64,000 nucleotides of DNA from Bemisia tabaci (lineage: Eukaryota; Arthropoda; Insecta; Hemiptera; Aleyrodidae): contig NC_092797.1 of assembly GCF_918797505.1 (NCBI RefSeq), positions 1,302,001 to 1,366,000 of the forward strand, in the 5' to 3' direction. Both the position numbers and the translations under genes were made by a program. The notes beneath the pieces were generated by a model that had not been told where the DNA came from, made no database searches, and saw only the letters and a list, made by a program, of their open reading frames with translations. Shown here one piece after another: positions 35,207 to 48,800 of this stretch; positions within the stretch are counted from its first letter, which is position 1, and each line of letters starts with the position of its first letter.

Positions 35207-35784
35207 GGCCAGTTGCGCTGGTCACAGAATTGTGTTTTGCTGCTTGATTCTTGTAGTTTAGCAAAAAAATAAGATGTGTCCAAACCGCAACTTTTATACG
35301 TTCAGTATCAACCCAGATATCGCCCTTTGAAAAGTCAGGTTTTTGACGTCATCCATCGCGGCAGTGACACCCTTGGTTTCTTTCTCTTTTGTTCAATCAG
35401 TTATGCAGAGGGCGCAATGCAAAACTTCAACGACATCAAACGTAAACAAACTCGAGAAACAGACGGATTCGCACTTCAAAAATCTTCGTATCAGAAGATT
35501 ATACACTCGCCACGAAGAAGTTAGGCGGTCAGCCAGTTCACCTCAGTTTGTTTATGTTTAATGTCATTGAAGTTTTGCATGGCGTCCTCTGCATCACTGA
35601 TCAGACAAAAGAGGAAGAGACCAAGGGTTTGATTACCGCGGTGGACGATATCAAAAACCCGACTTTTCAAAGGGCGATATCTCAGTTAATACTGAACGTA
35701 GAAAGTTGCGGTTCGGACCGATCTTATAATTTTCAGCTAATCTACAAGAATCAAAACACGATTCTGTGACCAGCACAACTGGCC
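35207..35784. mobile_element. Long-inverted-repeat MITE family D, copy 1
   Basis: 578 bp. Ends GGCCAGTTGCGCTGGTCACA and TGTGACCAGCACAACTGGCC are inverted, and the arms run over 200 bp (GATATCGCCCTTTGAAAAGT and its inverse; CACCCTTGGTTTC and its inverse). Apparent open frames of 72-82 codons are by-products of the palindrome. Copy 2 is 47560-48002. Confidence 0.8.
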
Positions 35785-36846
35785 TATTTAAATATAATAA
35801 TTCATCTAAAAAGTTTATCTAGAAGAAACCTGTAAATCAGAATACCAAGTTTTTCTGAATGTTGATCATGGTACTGAATCCGTTATCTGGACGTTGTGTT
35901 TTACATATAGCTTGAAACGTCCAAACAGTTATGAATGATAAGGATTCAGTTTTCTTGGGAAGATGTGTATTTTCAGCTAGTCGCTAGTCTATTCTCTTTT
36001 GAAGAATCGTAGGTTTCATCCTGGAGCAGATGACAGAGTTTTAGTCTCGCTCATAAGAGAGCCCCTTATTTTTTATTGTACTTTGTTTTACTGTACCTTT
36101 TTTCAATGCGCAATGTAGCTGCCTTATCCTGCATTTTACCTATTTTTATTCTGTGTCAAAATAGAAAAAAGTTCAAATGATAAAGGAAACCTTCAAGGTG
36201 GATGAAACCTTGGGAAACCTTAATATAAAAATGTCGAAACAAGAGGAAAGATGGAAAGAAAAAAAAGAGTGATGTTTTGAGCCAATTGTATGCCCATTAT
36301 CAGCCAGAAATCGAAAAAATCAATGGAAGGAAATTATTTTTATACTATTCATTCCTTTGCTTATTTATCATACTATTAAGTAATTACAGTTTTTATTTTA
36401 CTTTTGACTTTCGCATGTAGTTGATAGTGAGCATAATCATAGGGGCCTAAAATCTCCCAGTCTTGGTTCTCGATACATTTATCCTTCAATCTACTTTTTC
36501 TCTTCACCTTGAAAATTTAGGCCAAGTTGTAAATTCTGTAATCATTGTGCGTAAATAATTGCACAGTTCTGCCTCCCTTATCGTACTGAAATTTGCATTT
36601 TACTTATTTTCAACTCTATATTTTTCTATTTTAGTCACTCAACTTGGCCTATTTCTTTTCCAATCAATTGTGATAGGTGTAAGTAAGTTTCAAACTTTCC
36701 ATTAAAGTAGTCGAATTCGTGGCTACTCGTGTGAGACCTTAAACAAATTCAGGTAAATTATACTGGAATATTGAGGATGAACGGTAACAGAAACAAAAGC
36801 AAGGAATCAGACCCAATGATCAACTGACAAGAGTGAAGAGCAAATA

Positions 36847-37537
36847 CAGTAAAAGTTCGTCAAGTCGAATTGTCAGGGGACCAATGAAAATTTCGACATG
36901 AGTGGCTTAGCAGTTAGTTATTTGACTTACTTTTTTCTCTGTTTAACTTGCAATTAGCGTGAAAATCGTAGAAATTCGACTCAAGCCGCAATGCTGCCGC
37001 TCTGTGAGTTCTCTCCGGCATCTTCCGCACAGAGGTGCGTATGCTGAGAGCGATATGAAGTAAACAGATCAAGCATGTCAGTATGAAGTCGACTACAATG
37101 CAATAGCCAGCTTTCAAAATCTAGAATCATTGCTCATATCGGGATACATCGACAGAAGCAAACTAAACTCAATTATTTTTTTGTGATTTCTTCTTATGCT
37201 TTTTAAATTTTTAACTACTTTATGTTTCGATTTTTGGAATTTTTAAAATTATTTTTTTAATTTTTCTACATTTAATCAAATCTCAATCAAGAGTGAATTC
37301 TTTCGTCAATGTTGCTTATTTTCTGCATTTTTTCTCGTAAAAACCAGACAATTTTCCGGATTTTCTGAGAAAAAATTTCGATAGAAGCTGCTTTTTACTA
37401 GAAACAAAAAATCTTTAATTCGACTGAAGCACTGTTCTTTAACTTTGTTCCTCATAGGAGCGTCCCGTGACCGAAGAAAATTTTGACTTAAGCGGATTTT
37501 CGTCATAAGCGTCATTCGACTTAACGAACTTTTACCT
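36847..37537. mobile_element. Non-autonomous pogo/Tigger-like element
   Basis: Left end CAGTAAAAGTTCGTCAAGTC preceded by TA; right end GACTTAACGAACTTTTAC. The arms continue with GAAAATTTCGACATGAG and its decayed inverse. CAGT ends with TA target use and a 'CAGTaaaaGTTCG' motif fit the pogo group. About 690 bp, no transposase recognised. Confidence 0.55.
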
Positions 37538-40242
37538 TTTTATTATTTCAGTCTCTACTAGAGATATTGAGGTTAGGGTCCCTTTTCTAGAATCATATAG
37601 TGCCAAAATTGAGTTGAATTGAAAATGGTTCAACGTTTACTGTGAGTGTTGATTCTTTCATGTTAGAACACGGTACAGTGGAAATCATCGAACAAACTTC
37701 TTGAAATAGGCCTCATTTGGTTGTTATAACCGATGCAGTGAATCAGTGGGATATCAGCCAAGGGACCAAATTAGATCCCGTTGTTTTGCCAGATATTACA
37801 TTTTAAGAGATGTCCTTGTCCAATTTCCACTGTTTTTACATAACGCAGCTTTTCAGCAGTTACAAGGGCAATCTTGAATGCAGTTTCAGTTGCCTCATTT
37901 CTTTATATTCTTCCCGAGGTTGCTGCGATCCGTAAAAAATTAATTGTGAACTCAGCTCACTCAGTAACTTCCGAAGAGGGAAACAAATTTTCTGATTTAA
38001 TTAATTTGTTTTCTTTAAACAATTTTTTGATACTGTCTGATCTAAGTTAAATTCTAGTCCAACAGTTGTAATGGTTTTTGTTCCCTTCATGTGAGGGTAG
38101 AAGTGCTTGTCATCTGTCCCGTTTTTTGTTTTTAGTACTACGTATTTCTCCTCGTTCCATTATCCCTCTGTGTTGTTCAACATTTGATTTCCAATAGCAA
38201 GAGCAGTATACATTGGTTTGTGCAATATTTTTCTTTTTTTTTCTCAAAGGGTTTTGGTGCATTTGTATTTTCATCTCCTCGACAGGGATGATAAGTTTTT
38301 GATGTCTTAAAATGTATCATTTTTCCGGTAGGGGTAAGGGTTCTCCAAAATTTTCTCTTGCGTTTTCAAAACGTCTATGTTTTAAGCCTTCTCCGCCGAT
38401 TTAATTTTCACCATCCCCAGTTAAAGTCTTATGTTAAGAGGTTCAGTAAGTTTTCTCTCTGGTTTTCTGTTAACCATATTTCTTCCTCTTTAAAAATTCA
38501 ATGACTGTTGATTAGAAGGCCAGCTCCCTCACCATTGAGTGACTGACTAAATTCAGTAAAAAGACAAAACCGGGGAAAATGAGTTAAGACAAAATTTGAG
38601 GTGCAGAAAATATGCTGCTTCATTGCCGATCTGACGAAGTCAATGAATGATGAAGATACTAAATGCATGTGAAAGAAAACACAGTTGGTGGTTTTCAAGA
38701 CAAAACCCAAGAAAATCTAACTGAATCCGATGGAAAGAAACCACCAAACATTTTCTGTTATTCTATAAACTCAACACCATACTGTACTTTATTTATTCGA
38801 ATTATATGTGAATAAATATTCTCCATTTTCTTTCAATTGCCCAGTTGTACACATCTTTTTTAAAACTGAAGTTTGGAAACTGAAATCCCCAGGATAACCT
38901 AGAGTTGAAATGTTTTTCTTTTTATGGGAAAGGGAGGGTGGAGAAAAAGTACTGGCGTATTACTCAAAAAAATTACCAGCGCACTATCTTCAGGTTCATT
39001 TTTTTGAGACACACAGGAATCAATAAGAGGAGAGGGAAAAAATTGACTAATGTATCGTGGTGAAAGCTTTTAATGAAAAACCAGTTAATGTAGTGAATAA
39101 TGGTAAATATTTTGTGGTTTAAGAAATAGTAAATATGTACAACATGAGTGTTCATTTTAACACAGAGGTAAGATGGGAAATAAAAAAAATATGACAGTCT
39201 GTGAGATAAAAATGAAGAAAAAAACAACCTAATTTGATTTGTATGTTCACCACCCTTCGAAGTGACTTCAATGGTATTTAAGTACACACATTTTTACAGG
39301 TTTTGAAAAACTGAATTAGAGGAAATGAAGAAATATTTCAACTAAACAATAAAGTACATATCACTTTTTTCATGGAGCTTGATAGCCAAAAATGTTTCAA
39401 TTAAAATCCTCTCACAAAAGAGATACACTTTGCACATGACATTTCGGTTAAAAATAGCATTGTGTGTCATCAATTCATTCAACGTAACAATTTGTATCTA
39501 TTGTTTAAGAGGATGCCTTTTCTTTTTGAGTCATTTTTAAATCAGCACAGCCAAGCTGAACACCTTTACGTGCAGCTAAGAACCCGAGCTCATTCCCCTG
39601 AGGGTTTTAGGCAGTGAACAAAGCTACTTAAAATTTTACCAACTTCGAAATGTTCAGATAACTTAAACGAACAAAATGACCTTAAAATTAAGTAAATAAA
39701 TTAAAGAATACAAAAATTTACTTAAAAAATGAAATGGAAACTAAAATAGGTAATTGAAACGAAAGAATTCTATGAACACATATTTACAAAACCGAAAGTC
39801 GGAAAACGAGGTTACAACTGTGAGCAAGAAACTAAATATATAACAATCTTGTCAGTCATGACGAAATCATACTCACACAATTATTTACAGAACTCTGCAC
39901 AGACAATTGAACAAAACAATACGATAGATTTGGAGGCACATTCAAAAAATGATTCATTCACACGTAGTCTGTTCAGTGGAAGGAAATTCACACTTGAAGT
40001 GCATTACATTGAAAAATAAAAACGACTCCAAATCCCGTCAGTGAACAAAGGTGGGGCACTAGGCAGGAGTTGACAATTAAGGGACTCCGATCATGCGCAA
40101 AAGAGGAGACTTTGCACATTGGAAGAAATAGAACATGAAAAATTGATCAAGAGGAACCAACATACGAATCAAGGATAAAGAAGCACCAAATATAAAAGCT
40201 CCGGCAATTGATGAAACGGTGTAGCACAATTGATAAAAACTT

Positions 40243-40390
40243 ATTTGGACTGCATTTTGCAATTTAGAACTACAGCTTCTGGCTCACCTGAGAAAACACT
40301 TATGTGCATAGGGAAACTAATGGTACATACGTTGTTTTTAAACCAGGCCAGAATTTATAGTTCCAAATTGCAAAATGCACTCCATTTGAA
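40243..40390. mobile_element. MITE family L, copy 1
   Basis: Left GGACTGCATTTTGCAATTTA then GAACTACAG; right ATAGTTCCAAATTGCAAAAT then GCACTCC. A short palindromic element of about 140 bp with loop 'gcatagggaaacta'. Copy 2 is 51785-51918, and half-copies occur near 5020, 2749 and 6972. Confidence 0.6.
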
Positions 40391-41758
40391 AGACGGAGGA
40401 GGGAGAGAGAGAAGAAAACAGAAAAGAGACTCCTCAGAGAATGCACCTTATTCCGCCTTTACCAAATTAATTTAAGAGTAGTTTTCCAAAAATTCCAATA
40501 GGTAGAGGTAAACGGAAAAACAAGAAATTACTTAAACTATCGTAGATAATTGAGAGATAAATCTTTACATAAAGGCTATAGTAAACAGTTGGATGGCCCT
40601 GAACTATTGTTGTGCATCTTTTTTCATTTCAGATTAAGTATACATCAGAAAAATCAGAGCAAATAAGAGGAAAACTGCGGTAACAAAACCGTAAGCATGA
40701 AGTGATAAATCAGGCAGAAATATAAACACAGACTTTCATCACAATTTGACAACTGATATTATAATTTAATATTTGTTCCAATTCATAGCTTCATTAGGGT
40801 ATGATAACAACATTTTTGAGGAGTTTAAAATTTAATTGACGACAAGTGGAGGGCTGGAGTGAGGCAAGAACGATAGCAGGTAGTGGTTCAGTTGGCGTAG
40901 CCGGAAATTGGGGGGATGGAGGGTATCCAAAGTTAAAATATTTCTATAAAGTGCAAAAAATTATCTTTTTTAAGACAATTTTCGAGTCGAGATTTTTGGA
41001 ATTGTGAGAGGAGTTCGAAACCCTTTGAGACCCTCTTCTGTCTCGCCACTGAATGGTTCCACTCACTTTCTACATTCTTTTCCTCTTTAAATAAATCTGC
41101 AACAAGACCATTATTCTGCATTGATTCATTGATACAACTATGACTACTACAATTCAACAAACACCTCAATTCAACTCTAGTATACTGATAAAATATGAAC
41201 CTAAAACTTGCAAGGCGTTAACTGGTCTTCGATAACAATAAGCTGTATTGCTTTGAGCTAGACTTTTTTTGATTGTTCAAACAAAATAAAATTTTACATA
41301 ATAGGGTAACAAAACTGATATTTTTCACACATTATTGATTATCAAAAGATCTGCTCAGATATAATTTGTGTTTATAATTGCTAAAAGAACATTTTCCAGG
41401 GAGCAAAAGAAACTCAACGATGCGTACACAGAAAAGTAGTTCGATGGAAACAAAGAAGCCTCACTCCCAAAAGAGAGGATGCTGCGTTGAAAAAAATATA
41501 ATTTCCAAAATTCGAAAGAACATCCATGCTTGGTTATACAGTATAATTTGAGGAGATTATTTTACAGTATGAATATTGAAACTAGACCAAGAGAAAACGA
41601 GTTTTTTTTAATGAAAATGCATGAAAATTATAGAATTTAAGGTATTATACAGGTCTGAAAGTCTTAAACCACTGCAGTTTCATTAAAAGAAGCTGTCCAA
41701 AAGTAGATCTATTTTAGCTCATTTTAAGGCTAAAAATATAAAAAACCCATCTGATGTT

Positions 41759-42206
41759 TAGAGCACCTGAATACAGTTGAGTATTGCCATCTCAATCCTT
41801 TCACTAGAGAAAAAGTGTGCCGTTCTCTGATTGGTCGGCGATCATGGAGTCCCAAAGTTGGTCCAATGTAAACGAACCCCAACCCCTCCACTGATAGTTT
41901 GGCCCAATGTTAACAAACAAGATGGCGACAAAGTTCTACAAAGTTCTAAACATGACTTTGGATGTGATGGAAATTTTTTTATGATTAACTTCTGAATTGC
42001 GTTTGGATCGACTTTTGATTGATATTTTTGCCATAAATTAACCTTTGAGTGTGATTATCATTCATTTTTCAGCCGATAAAACGTATTCCTCTGGGTCGGG
42101 TTTATTTACATTGGTCCAACTTTGGAGCCCGATGAAGCCTAAAACTGATGAACCAATCAGAGAGCGGAACAGAAATGGCAATACTCTCCTGTATATAGGC
42201 ACTCTA
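41759..42206. mobile_element. hAT-type MITE family E, copy 2
   Basis: 448 bp. Ends TAGAGCACCTGAATACAG and CTGTATATAGGCACTCTA are inverted, and the interior aligns with 33708-34142. No matching octamers found at this copy, so the flanks have diverged or one end is rearranged. Confidence 0.75.
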
Positions 42207-43119
42207 GTTTTATCGGTTCATTTTTTTTATCATGGGAATTTTACATATATTAAAAAAAAAGATGCTTCAAAGAATATTTATTTTGGATCCCCCCTGAGGG
42301 AGTGTTTATGATCGGCAGGGAAACCAATTAATAATTGAGGATGATTACATAACATTTTGTTCTGGCTAATATGCAGGATTGATTGATAAAGCCTTCATTT
42401 CGAAGGAAACATGCAGATGCATTTGAGGGTGGAAAGATAATAGTCTGCGATGATACAGCTACTTTAGAAAATTAATCATAAAATTCTCCTTGAAGAGTAC
42501 ATGATTGACGAATGGTTAATGTACAAAATTTTAGGTAGAAATAAGAGGCATGGGAAGATAACTCAAGGACAAAAATGTGTGATTCAACGAGACATGTTTG
42601 AACATCTATCGGCAAAATATTTTTTGAAGTCCAGGGTCATACCCTGCTACTTCTGAATCAGGAAAGGTATTTTTACAAAAATTAGATTCCAAGTTGGATT
42701 GTGCTAAGGCGTAAGGAATAAAATAAATCTGATGCACCTGACACTAATAAATTCCTCAATGATTCCTCGGCTGAGGTCATTTGAAAAATGAAAGTTCCGT
42801 AAAAAGGAAAAAATAAAAAGTTCAGTTTCAGTGCTGTAAATGGAATCTAGGTTCTAGACCTCATGAAATTCAGGCGCTTGTTATATTCAAACCTCTCATG
42901 AATCTGGGTAAACAATTGTAAATATGAAAGGAGACTATGACAATACATAGAACTTCATATCAAAATTTGTCAAATCTCCATTCAGGAAAGACAACATTCG
43001 AGACTCATTTGGAATTGTTTTTCTGCCATTCACAGCAAAGACACTATAAGTTCATGCCAGTTTTTGCACTTGTATTCTGTGAAGGAATATTTCATTGCAA
43101 GAAAACTAAGGGCTTCTCT

Positions 43120-43314
43120 TCATTTCAAATGCAACAGATCGTGACGAACCGCGTAACTTTTACATCCCAGTTCAGTGTCTTGGTCTAACCCGTCTAATTC
43201 TTCCACTGGAACATTTGGATCACTCTTCTGAGGTGGTTTTCGAGCAGTTACATGCAATCCTAACCTCGAGCAGAACCGCTTCAAACCGAGGATAACTCCA
43301 TGCATTTGCTCCAT
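43120..43314 (-). CDS. Possible small ORF, 64 aa, unknown
   Basis: Starts at ATGG (good initiation context), with an in-frame TAA 12 nt upstream, and ends in TGA. The peptide is basic at its start and acidic in the middle (LKRFCSRLGLHVTARKPPQK, then VPVEELDGLDQDTELG). Its base composition is clearly richer in G and C than its surroundings and its codon choice looks coding-like. I recognise no domain. It could be a real small protein, a first exon, or a fragment of an old transposon or pseudogene. No repeat family in the window covers it. Confidence 0.3.
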   Translation of the reverse strand: MEQMHGVILGLKRFCSRLGLHVTARKPPQKSDPNVPVEELDGLDQDTELGCKSYAVRHDLLHLK

Positions 43315-43480
43315 GATAACATATTAAGCCCTATGCGTTCTGTAGATTAAAAAAAAACCCTCAATACATTTTTTTCTTGCAGTGCTTCTAGAGCAAATTA
43401 TCGATATATAGGACGATTATTTGAACGAGAATATAGAGATTATGCGCACTGGTTTTTTAAAATGAAATTTTTTTGTTTTC

Positions 43481-43526
<46 letters not shown>

Positions 43527-45664
43527 CCAAGTACAGAATACAATACTAAAATATGGCATATATCCTTAAAAACACCCTTACTGTAGATGGCAGTACTTCT
43601 ATCCACCTTCGACATTCAAGAGTAGTTCAAGCGTGCCCTTCCTTAAGAAGTAGGCAAACTTCACGCATGATTAATTACAAAAATCAAGAACACACATTGT
43701 GAGGATACTAAGGATACCAGAGGGCAAAAATATATCCAACTTTCGAACGAAAAATGAGTAATTCAGAAGTCCCTGTATCTTGGGATTCAGACTTTTCATG
43801 GCAGCTCAATTGAATAAAACAGCGGAACTAAAAATGAAAAAGAAAACTGAATTTTTCACCAACTGGGAATTTGATTCTGCTAGGCTGACTAATTTGATCC
43901 AAGCTAATTGACTAATCATGTTTTGGGGCCCCAAAATGGCCAGAATAGGCTAAATAGCTCCAGACACTGCATTTCTCGGTCCAAGGAGGATGGAGTTCAA
44001 CAAAAAAAGTGATCATTTCAAGAGAACAAAACATTTTTTCCTACAAAACTAAGGAATATCTCTTCATAGCCCTTTGACAACACATTCTTGGTAAATAATT
44101 GGGTAGAGCATGGAGCTGCTACATATTTTTTTGCCGGCCAGAATCATGCTTATCGACAGTGAGACTCCCAGACCAAGACAGGGTGTCCACTGAAGTCTAC
44201 AAAAAATGAAGTACTTTTTAAGAACTAAAGAAAAAATTAAGTACCTCTCCTTGGAAAAAAATTAGGGACTCCTTAAATATCTTTTCGCGACACATCAAAA
44301 TTCTTCGATAGCAATTACATGAATTTGGGAAGAGCAGGCCAAAGTGGAACAATTTTCTTCAATGCGCTCCGGACAATTTGTTTGTAGTACTTTCGAACAT
44401 TCTGTTTATTTATAATTGAAGTTTTAACGTTTTCTTATAAAAAAGAAAGTGTAAAAAGCCGGAAAAGTTTTCAAATAATGCCTAGAAAATCGGACACGAA
44501 TTCCACTTTGCACGACTAAAGTCAAGCAAAGTGGAATTTGAGACACCACTCCTTGATATTTCATACATAATTAAAAGAAGAAACCAATTCATTCAAATTT
44601 TAATTTTGAGATCGAAATTAGAACAATTACTACTAAGTTGGATTCATGGATTCATTAATTCAACACTTTTAAATACACAAAAGCTCTCACAAGCCCAAAA
44701 CAAATCTGTCGAGGGCTGGCTACTTATTTTCGTGATTTACTATTGCTTATGTTGTTCTTTTGCATAGAAACAAGTTCTAATAGATGAGTACCCTCTCTAT
44801 GGACCTAAAAAAAGGCGTCCTTTTTCCGGACTATACGGACTGATGGACACTCTGTTTAATTACCTAAGTTTGCGACTGGAACGATTTCCTGTCATAGTCC
44901 ATTTTTTAATGAAGAACTACTCAATGTCAATTCTTCAAAACTTCCGTGATTTTTCTTCTTCATGAGGAAAAATTCTGAAACGCCTGAAGATGGATGTTGA
45001 TCTCCTCTTTTTTTTAAAAAAAAAAGAAAAGGAAAAATGGTGAGAGTGAAGATTTTAGGACAACGCAAGGAAGACGCACAGTTTGGGAGCTTCACTGTTG
45101 TTATACCTTCATACATTCCTTTTCTTTTGCATTTGTCAGTTTGTTTAATGACCAATGATATTGATTGATGATTGTTCCGACAAAAAAAAGCATACCAGAA
45201 GAGGTATCTTCAGATGCCTTGACTCATTTATTTAAAGTACATATAAAATAATAAGACCTGACTTAAGGGACATTATATTGACTAATCACATTCCAGAGTT
45301 TTTAACGACAGCAGCATGATACTTACATACAATTGGTAGTCATGGTTGCTTACATGTATTTGGTGCCCTTGACTGGATGAAATCACACATATTTTCATTG
45401 TAAACCTTACATTATAAGATTTTGCTTTTAAATGCTGCCAGTTATTTGTAATGGTCGAGTTTACGAAAATTTGTACTTCATGGGGGATATTTTCTAAGAA
45501 GTATGATCAGTCCATGAAACATTAATGAGTCCAATGGTAATTGCAGCATCTTCCTGGTCAGGTAGTGCGCACAGGGATGAAGGTAAAATGCTCTTGGGCA
45601 GGTGATATAACAATGATACATGGAAGAGGCTGATAGCTGTCCACATCTCCTCTCCAGAAATTTT

Positions 45665-45697
45665 TTTATTTCATTTTTTTTTTTAAATTTTTTTATT
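45665..45697 (-). promoter_or_regulatory. Candidate DNAJB6 polyadenylation signals
   Basis: AATAAA on the minus strand at 45697-45692 and 45670-45665, about 168 and 195 nt past the DNAJB6 stop, in a T-rich (plus strand) stretch. These are the first two hexamers I saw downstream. The true cleavage site cannot be read from sequence. Confidence 0.4.
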
Positions 45698-45864
45698 ACT
45701 TTTTACAATTCAATAAATCCCGAATTGATTCAACTACTAATAGTAAACAATGCAGATTTAGAGACCACTTGGAAATTTTAAATTCGCTAGTTACATGAGG
45801 AAATTTGGCGGAGAGCAAAGACTAAAACTACAGACAAATGAAATGAGGACCTTTGGTAGGTGGT

Positions 45865-48800
45865 TTAGTTGCCAAAGCTGATTGCCTGTGCAACACCGTT
45901 CACCGTTTTTGAGGTGAGTACATCATTTTCGTACTGCATCACAGTCTCTTTTCCTCCCTCCACAATTCTGAAACAAAACAGAAATAATTTTAGTAAGCAA
46001 AATTTGTTTGTTTGTTGCGCCGGTCAAGTTAAGACTCTTAAATGAATACTTTTCTAAAAAACTTTACCATAACTGAACAGCTTTGATGCATAAATATTTG
46101 TATTACAGTTTATTTAAACAAAATAATAATAATGATAAAAATTTAAAAAATAAAAATAAAATTAGGTAATAAGTAATGGTGAATTTATATGGAATCAGTA
46201 CTACAGTTCCAATTAAAACAAAGAATAGACTGATACTGCTCTTTCTTAGGCCCATAAAATACCTAGAAATTTAGTTTTATTTTGGAAAGAGAAAATTATC
46301 TATGGCACCAACTCTGCTTCATTTTACATTTTTTTTTTTGAAATGGGTCTTAGTTTAAATTCTAAAAAAAATTTTTTGAAAGAAAAAAATTAGTCAGGTT
46401 GATTAGAGAACAAGGTGCATAAGTGTGGTTTTTGAAAAAGTTGAACTATTCATGAACTCAATTAAAACTAGTTTGCAAGTATATTCTGTGAAAAAGTCAC
46501 AACTAAAATCCAACTTCAAAGCATTAAAAGGTGAGTCTAAACTTCCTTTCTGCCATTCTTATTTTCTTTGATCATGACCATTCCCCCCTATATGTACTTC
46601 TCTTTCAAAGTGTCTGGGCTGCCTGAAACATTTAGTTACAATGATTCCTTATTTCTATTTAAGGTCTTTAATGGTTACATAAACTTACCTGAACTTCTTA
46701 GTAAATTTAGTTTAGCTGTTCCAGCCAGACTATTGCCAGCTAGGATCATTGAATTCAATTCTAATTCCAGTAGTTCTGATAGGTCACTGATCATCAGAAT
46801 GAGTGAAGTCTTTAACTCTATACGAGCTGACTTTTTCAATACTGAAAACTGTAATTTTAAAACTGCCTCTAGGAGGGCATCCCTTTCCAAACTCTCTAGT
46901 TAGTCAATTAAATTATTTATATTCCTATTGTTGAGTCACTTTTGAAAAAAAAATTTGCTTGTTACTTTGTTACCGTAATATTTTATTCTAGTCTTTATTT
47001 ATGTATCGTATCGTATTCTTATCATCAAAACTTACCTCGACCTTATTGCCATCTTGTTTTAGTTATAATATTCTCTTACTAAAGGGTCTTCATGACCCGT
47101 TGATACTGTAAATAAATAAATACATACATACATAAAAAAGCCTCCATGTTATTTTGAAACTTTAATCCCATATTTCTTGAAATAGCAAAAAGTGCACTTA
47201 CGCGCCCTGTCCTTCAAGCCCCTCAGTCATGCTCAAATTTTCATTTACTTACTTTTTAGTGGTGATTTTCTTTCCATTGATAAATCTTGTTGAGGTAGAG
47301 GTCTTCTTAAAAGTAACTGGACCATTGGTTGAGGGTGAGCCGTAAGAGGTTGAAATAGAGGACCACTGTCCCTGACCGCAATCTGAGAAAAAGTCAGGGG
47401 TGTCGAAACCTAAACCGAAGGGATTCCCGAAAAGTGAGCTAAGTTGGTTGCCGTGTCTACCACCGTTATTCCGACTAGATGAGTGTCGACTGTTACCTGC
47501 TGATTACAAAAAAGTATTGTAAACAAAGAGATTAACACATACATAAAAACAACAACAAAATGGGTCAGTTGCGCTGGTCACAGAATCATGTTTTGATGCT
47601 TGATTCTTGTAGATCGGCTAAAAATAATGAGATCTGCCAGACCGCATCTATCTACATCAAATATTAACCGAAATATCACCCTTTGAAGAGTTGGGTTTTT
47701 GACGTCATCCACCGTGGTAGTGACACCCTTGGTTTCTTCCACCTTACTTTCATCCGAGTTTCACGTAAAATAATCAGTGCAAATGTGCGTCATGCCGACT
47801 GATGAAAGCAAGGTGGAAGAGACCAAGGGTTTGATTACCGCGGTGGACGATATCAAAAACCCGACTTTTCAAAGGGCGATATCTCGGTTAATATTGGACG
47901 TAGAAAGTTGCTGTTTGGACAGGTCTTATTATTATTATTTTCAGCTAACCTACAAGAATCAAGCATCGAAACACGATTCTGTGACCAGCGCAACTGACCC
48001 ATTGTCGCCCAAATGGCTCCTAATATATGGCGAAATTCAAGAAAAATCCATTGAGCCTACACGGAAAAAATTAAATTGCTGATTAAACAATTCAATTGCT
48101 GAAAAAGTGACTGTAATATTTCAATGTAGATTTCACAACACAAAAATGCTACTTCAACCACCCCCGAGGTTAAATTAGCTTACAATAGTGGTTAAAGTAG
48201 CATTTTTGTGTTGTGAAATCTACGTTGAAATATTGCAGTCACTTTTTTTTGTAATTTAATTGTTAAATCAGCAATTTAAGTTTTTCCGTGTACCTATAAC
48301 ATTATAGAACTGACTCAAAAACTTTCCGTGATAAAACTTGTACTAAAAATGAAGTGAAAAATTCGACAGGAGTACAGAAAATGCTCAATCGACAGATGGC
48401 GAGGGAAATCTGAAGGCACCTGAAAAGGGGGATGAATTATGAAGGCTTTTGCGTTTTAGATTTTTTAAATTTTAGTATTTTTTCTTTGTAATTCGTATGA
48501 ATGCGCTGAGGTTTATGAATGAAACCACCAAGCGCAACATTCTTTGAAGGGGAAATTAATAGGTACGTTAACTCAAGTCAAAATGGTGCGAGTTTATCAT
48601 TTTGCTAGATCAAGAAGCCAAGATCCTAATTATTCTTGATTTGTTCAATGGATGGTTTGAACCGGAAACAAAATTTGCTCCAAGAAAATTTACCTAGGGC
48701 TACAAAGCCTCCCAAAACATCCAAAACTTTCTCGATTAACATGAGACCTGGTATACCTTCCTTGGATACTGAAATTGATTACTGTGTCGAATGCTAGGTT

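Larger units (their letters stand above)
34944..45864. other. Intergenic region between convergent FBXL4 and DNAJB6
   Basis: No further conserved gene seen in about 10.9 kb. The first AATAAA I found downstream of FBXL4 is at 38811-38816, which would imply a very long 3'UTR, or a variant signal is used nearer the stop. Contents: MITE D copy 1, a pogo-like element, MITE L copy 1, MITE E copy 2, a possible small ORF (43120-43314), a 42-base A run near 43482-43523, an AGGGTGTC-type element (about 44183-44853) and a decayed family G copy (44873-45090). Confidence 0.5.

Noticed and set aside
36847..45864. Additional conserved protein-coding gene between FBXL4 and DNAJB6
   Set aside because: No exon with a recognisable domain or a consistent splice chain was found on either strand; only the 64-codon frame at 43120-43314 remains as a weak candidate.
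47777..48082. 101-codon plus ORF resembling the frame at 35548-35769
   Set aside because: Both are the right arm of MITE family D read through; similarity reflects the repeat, not a protein.
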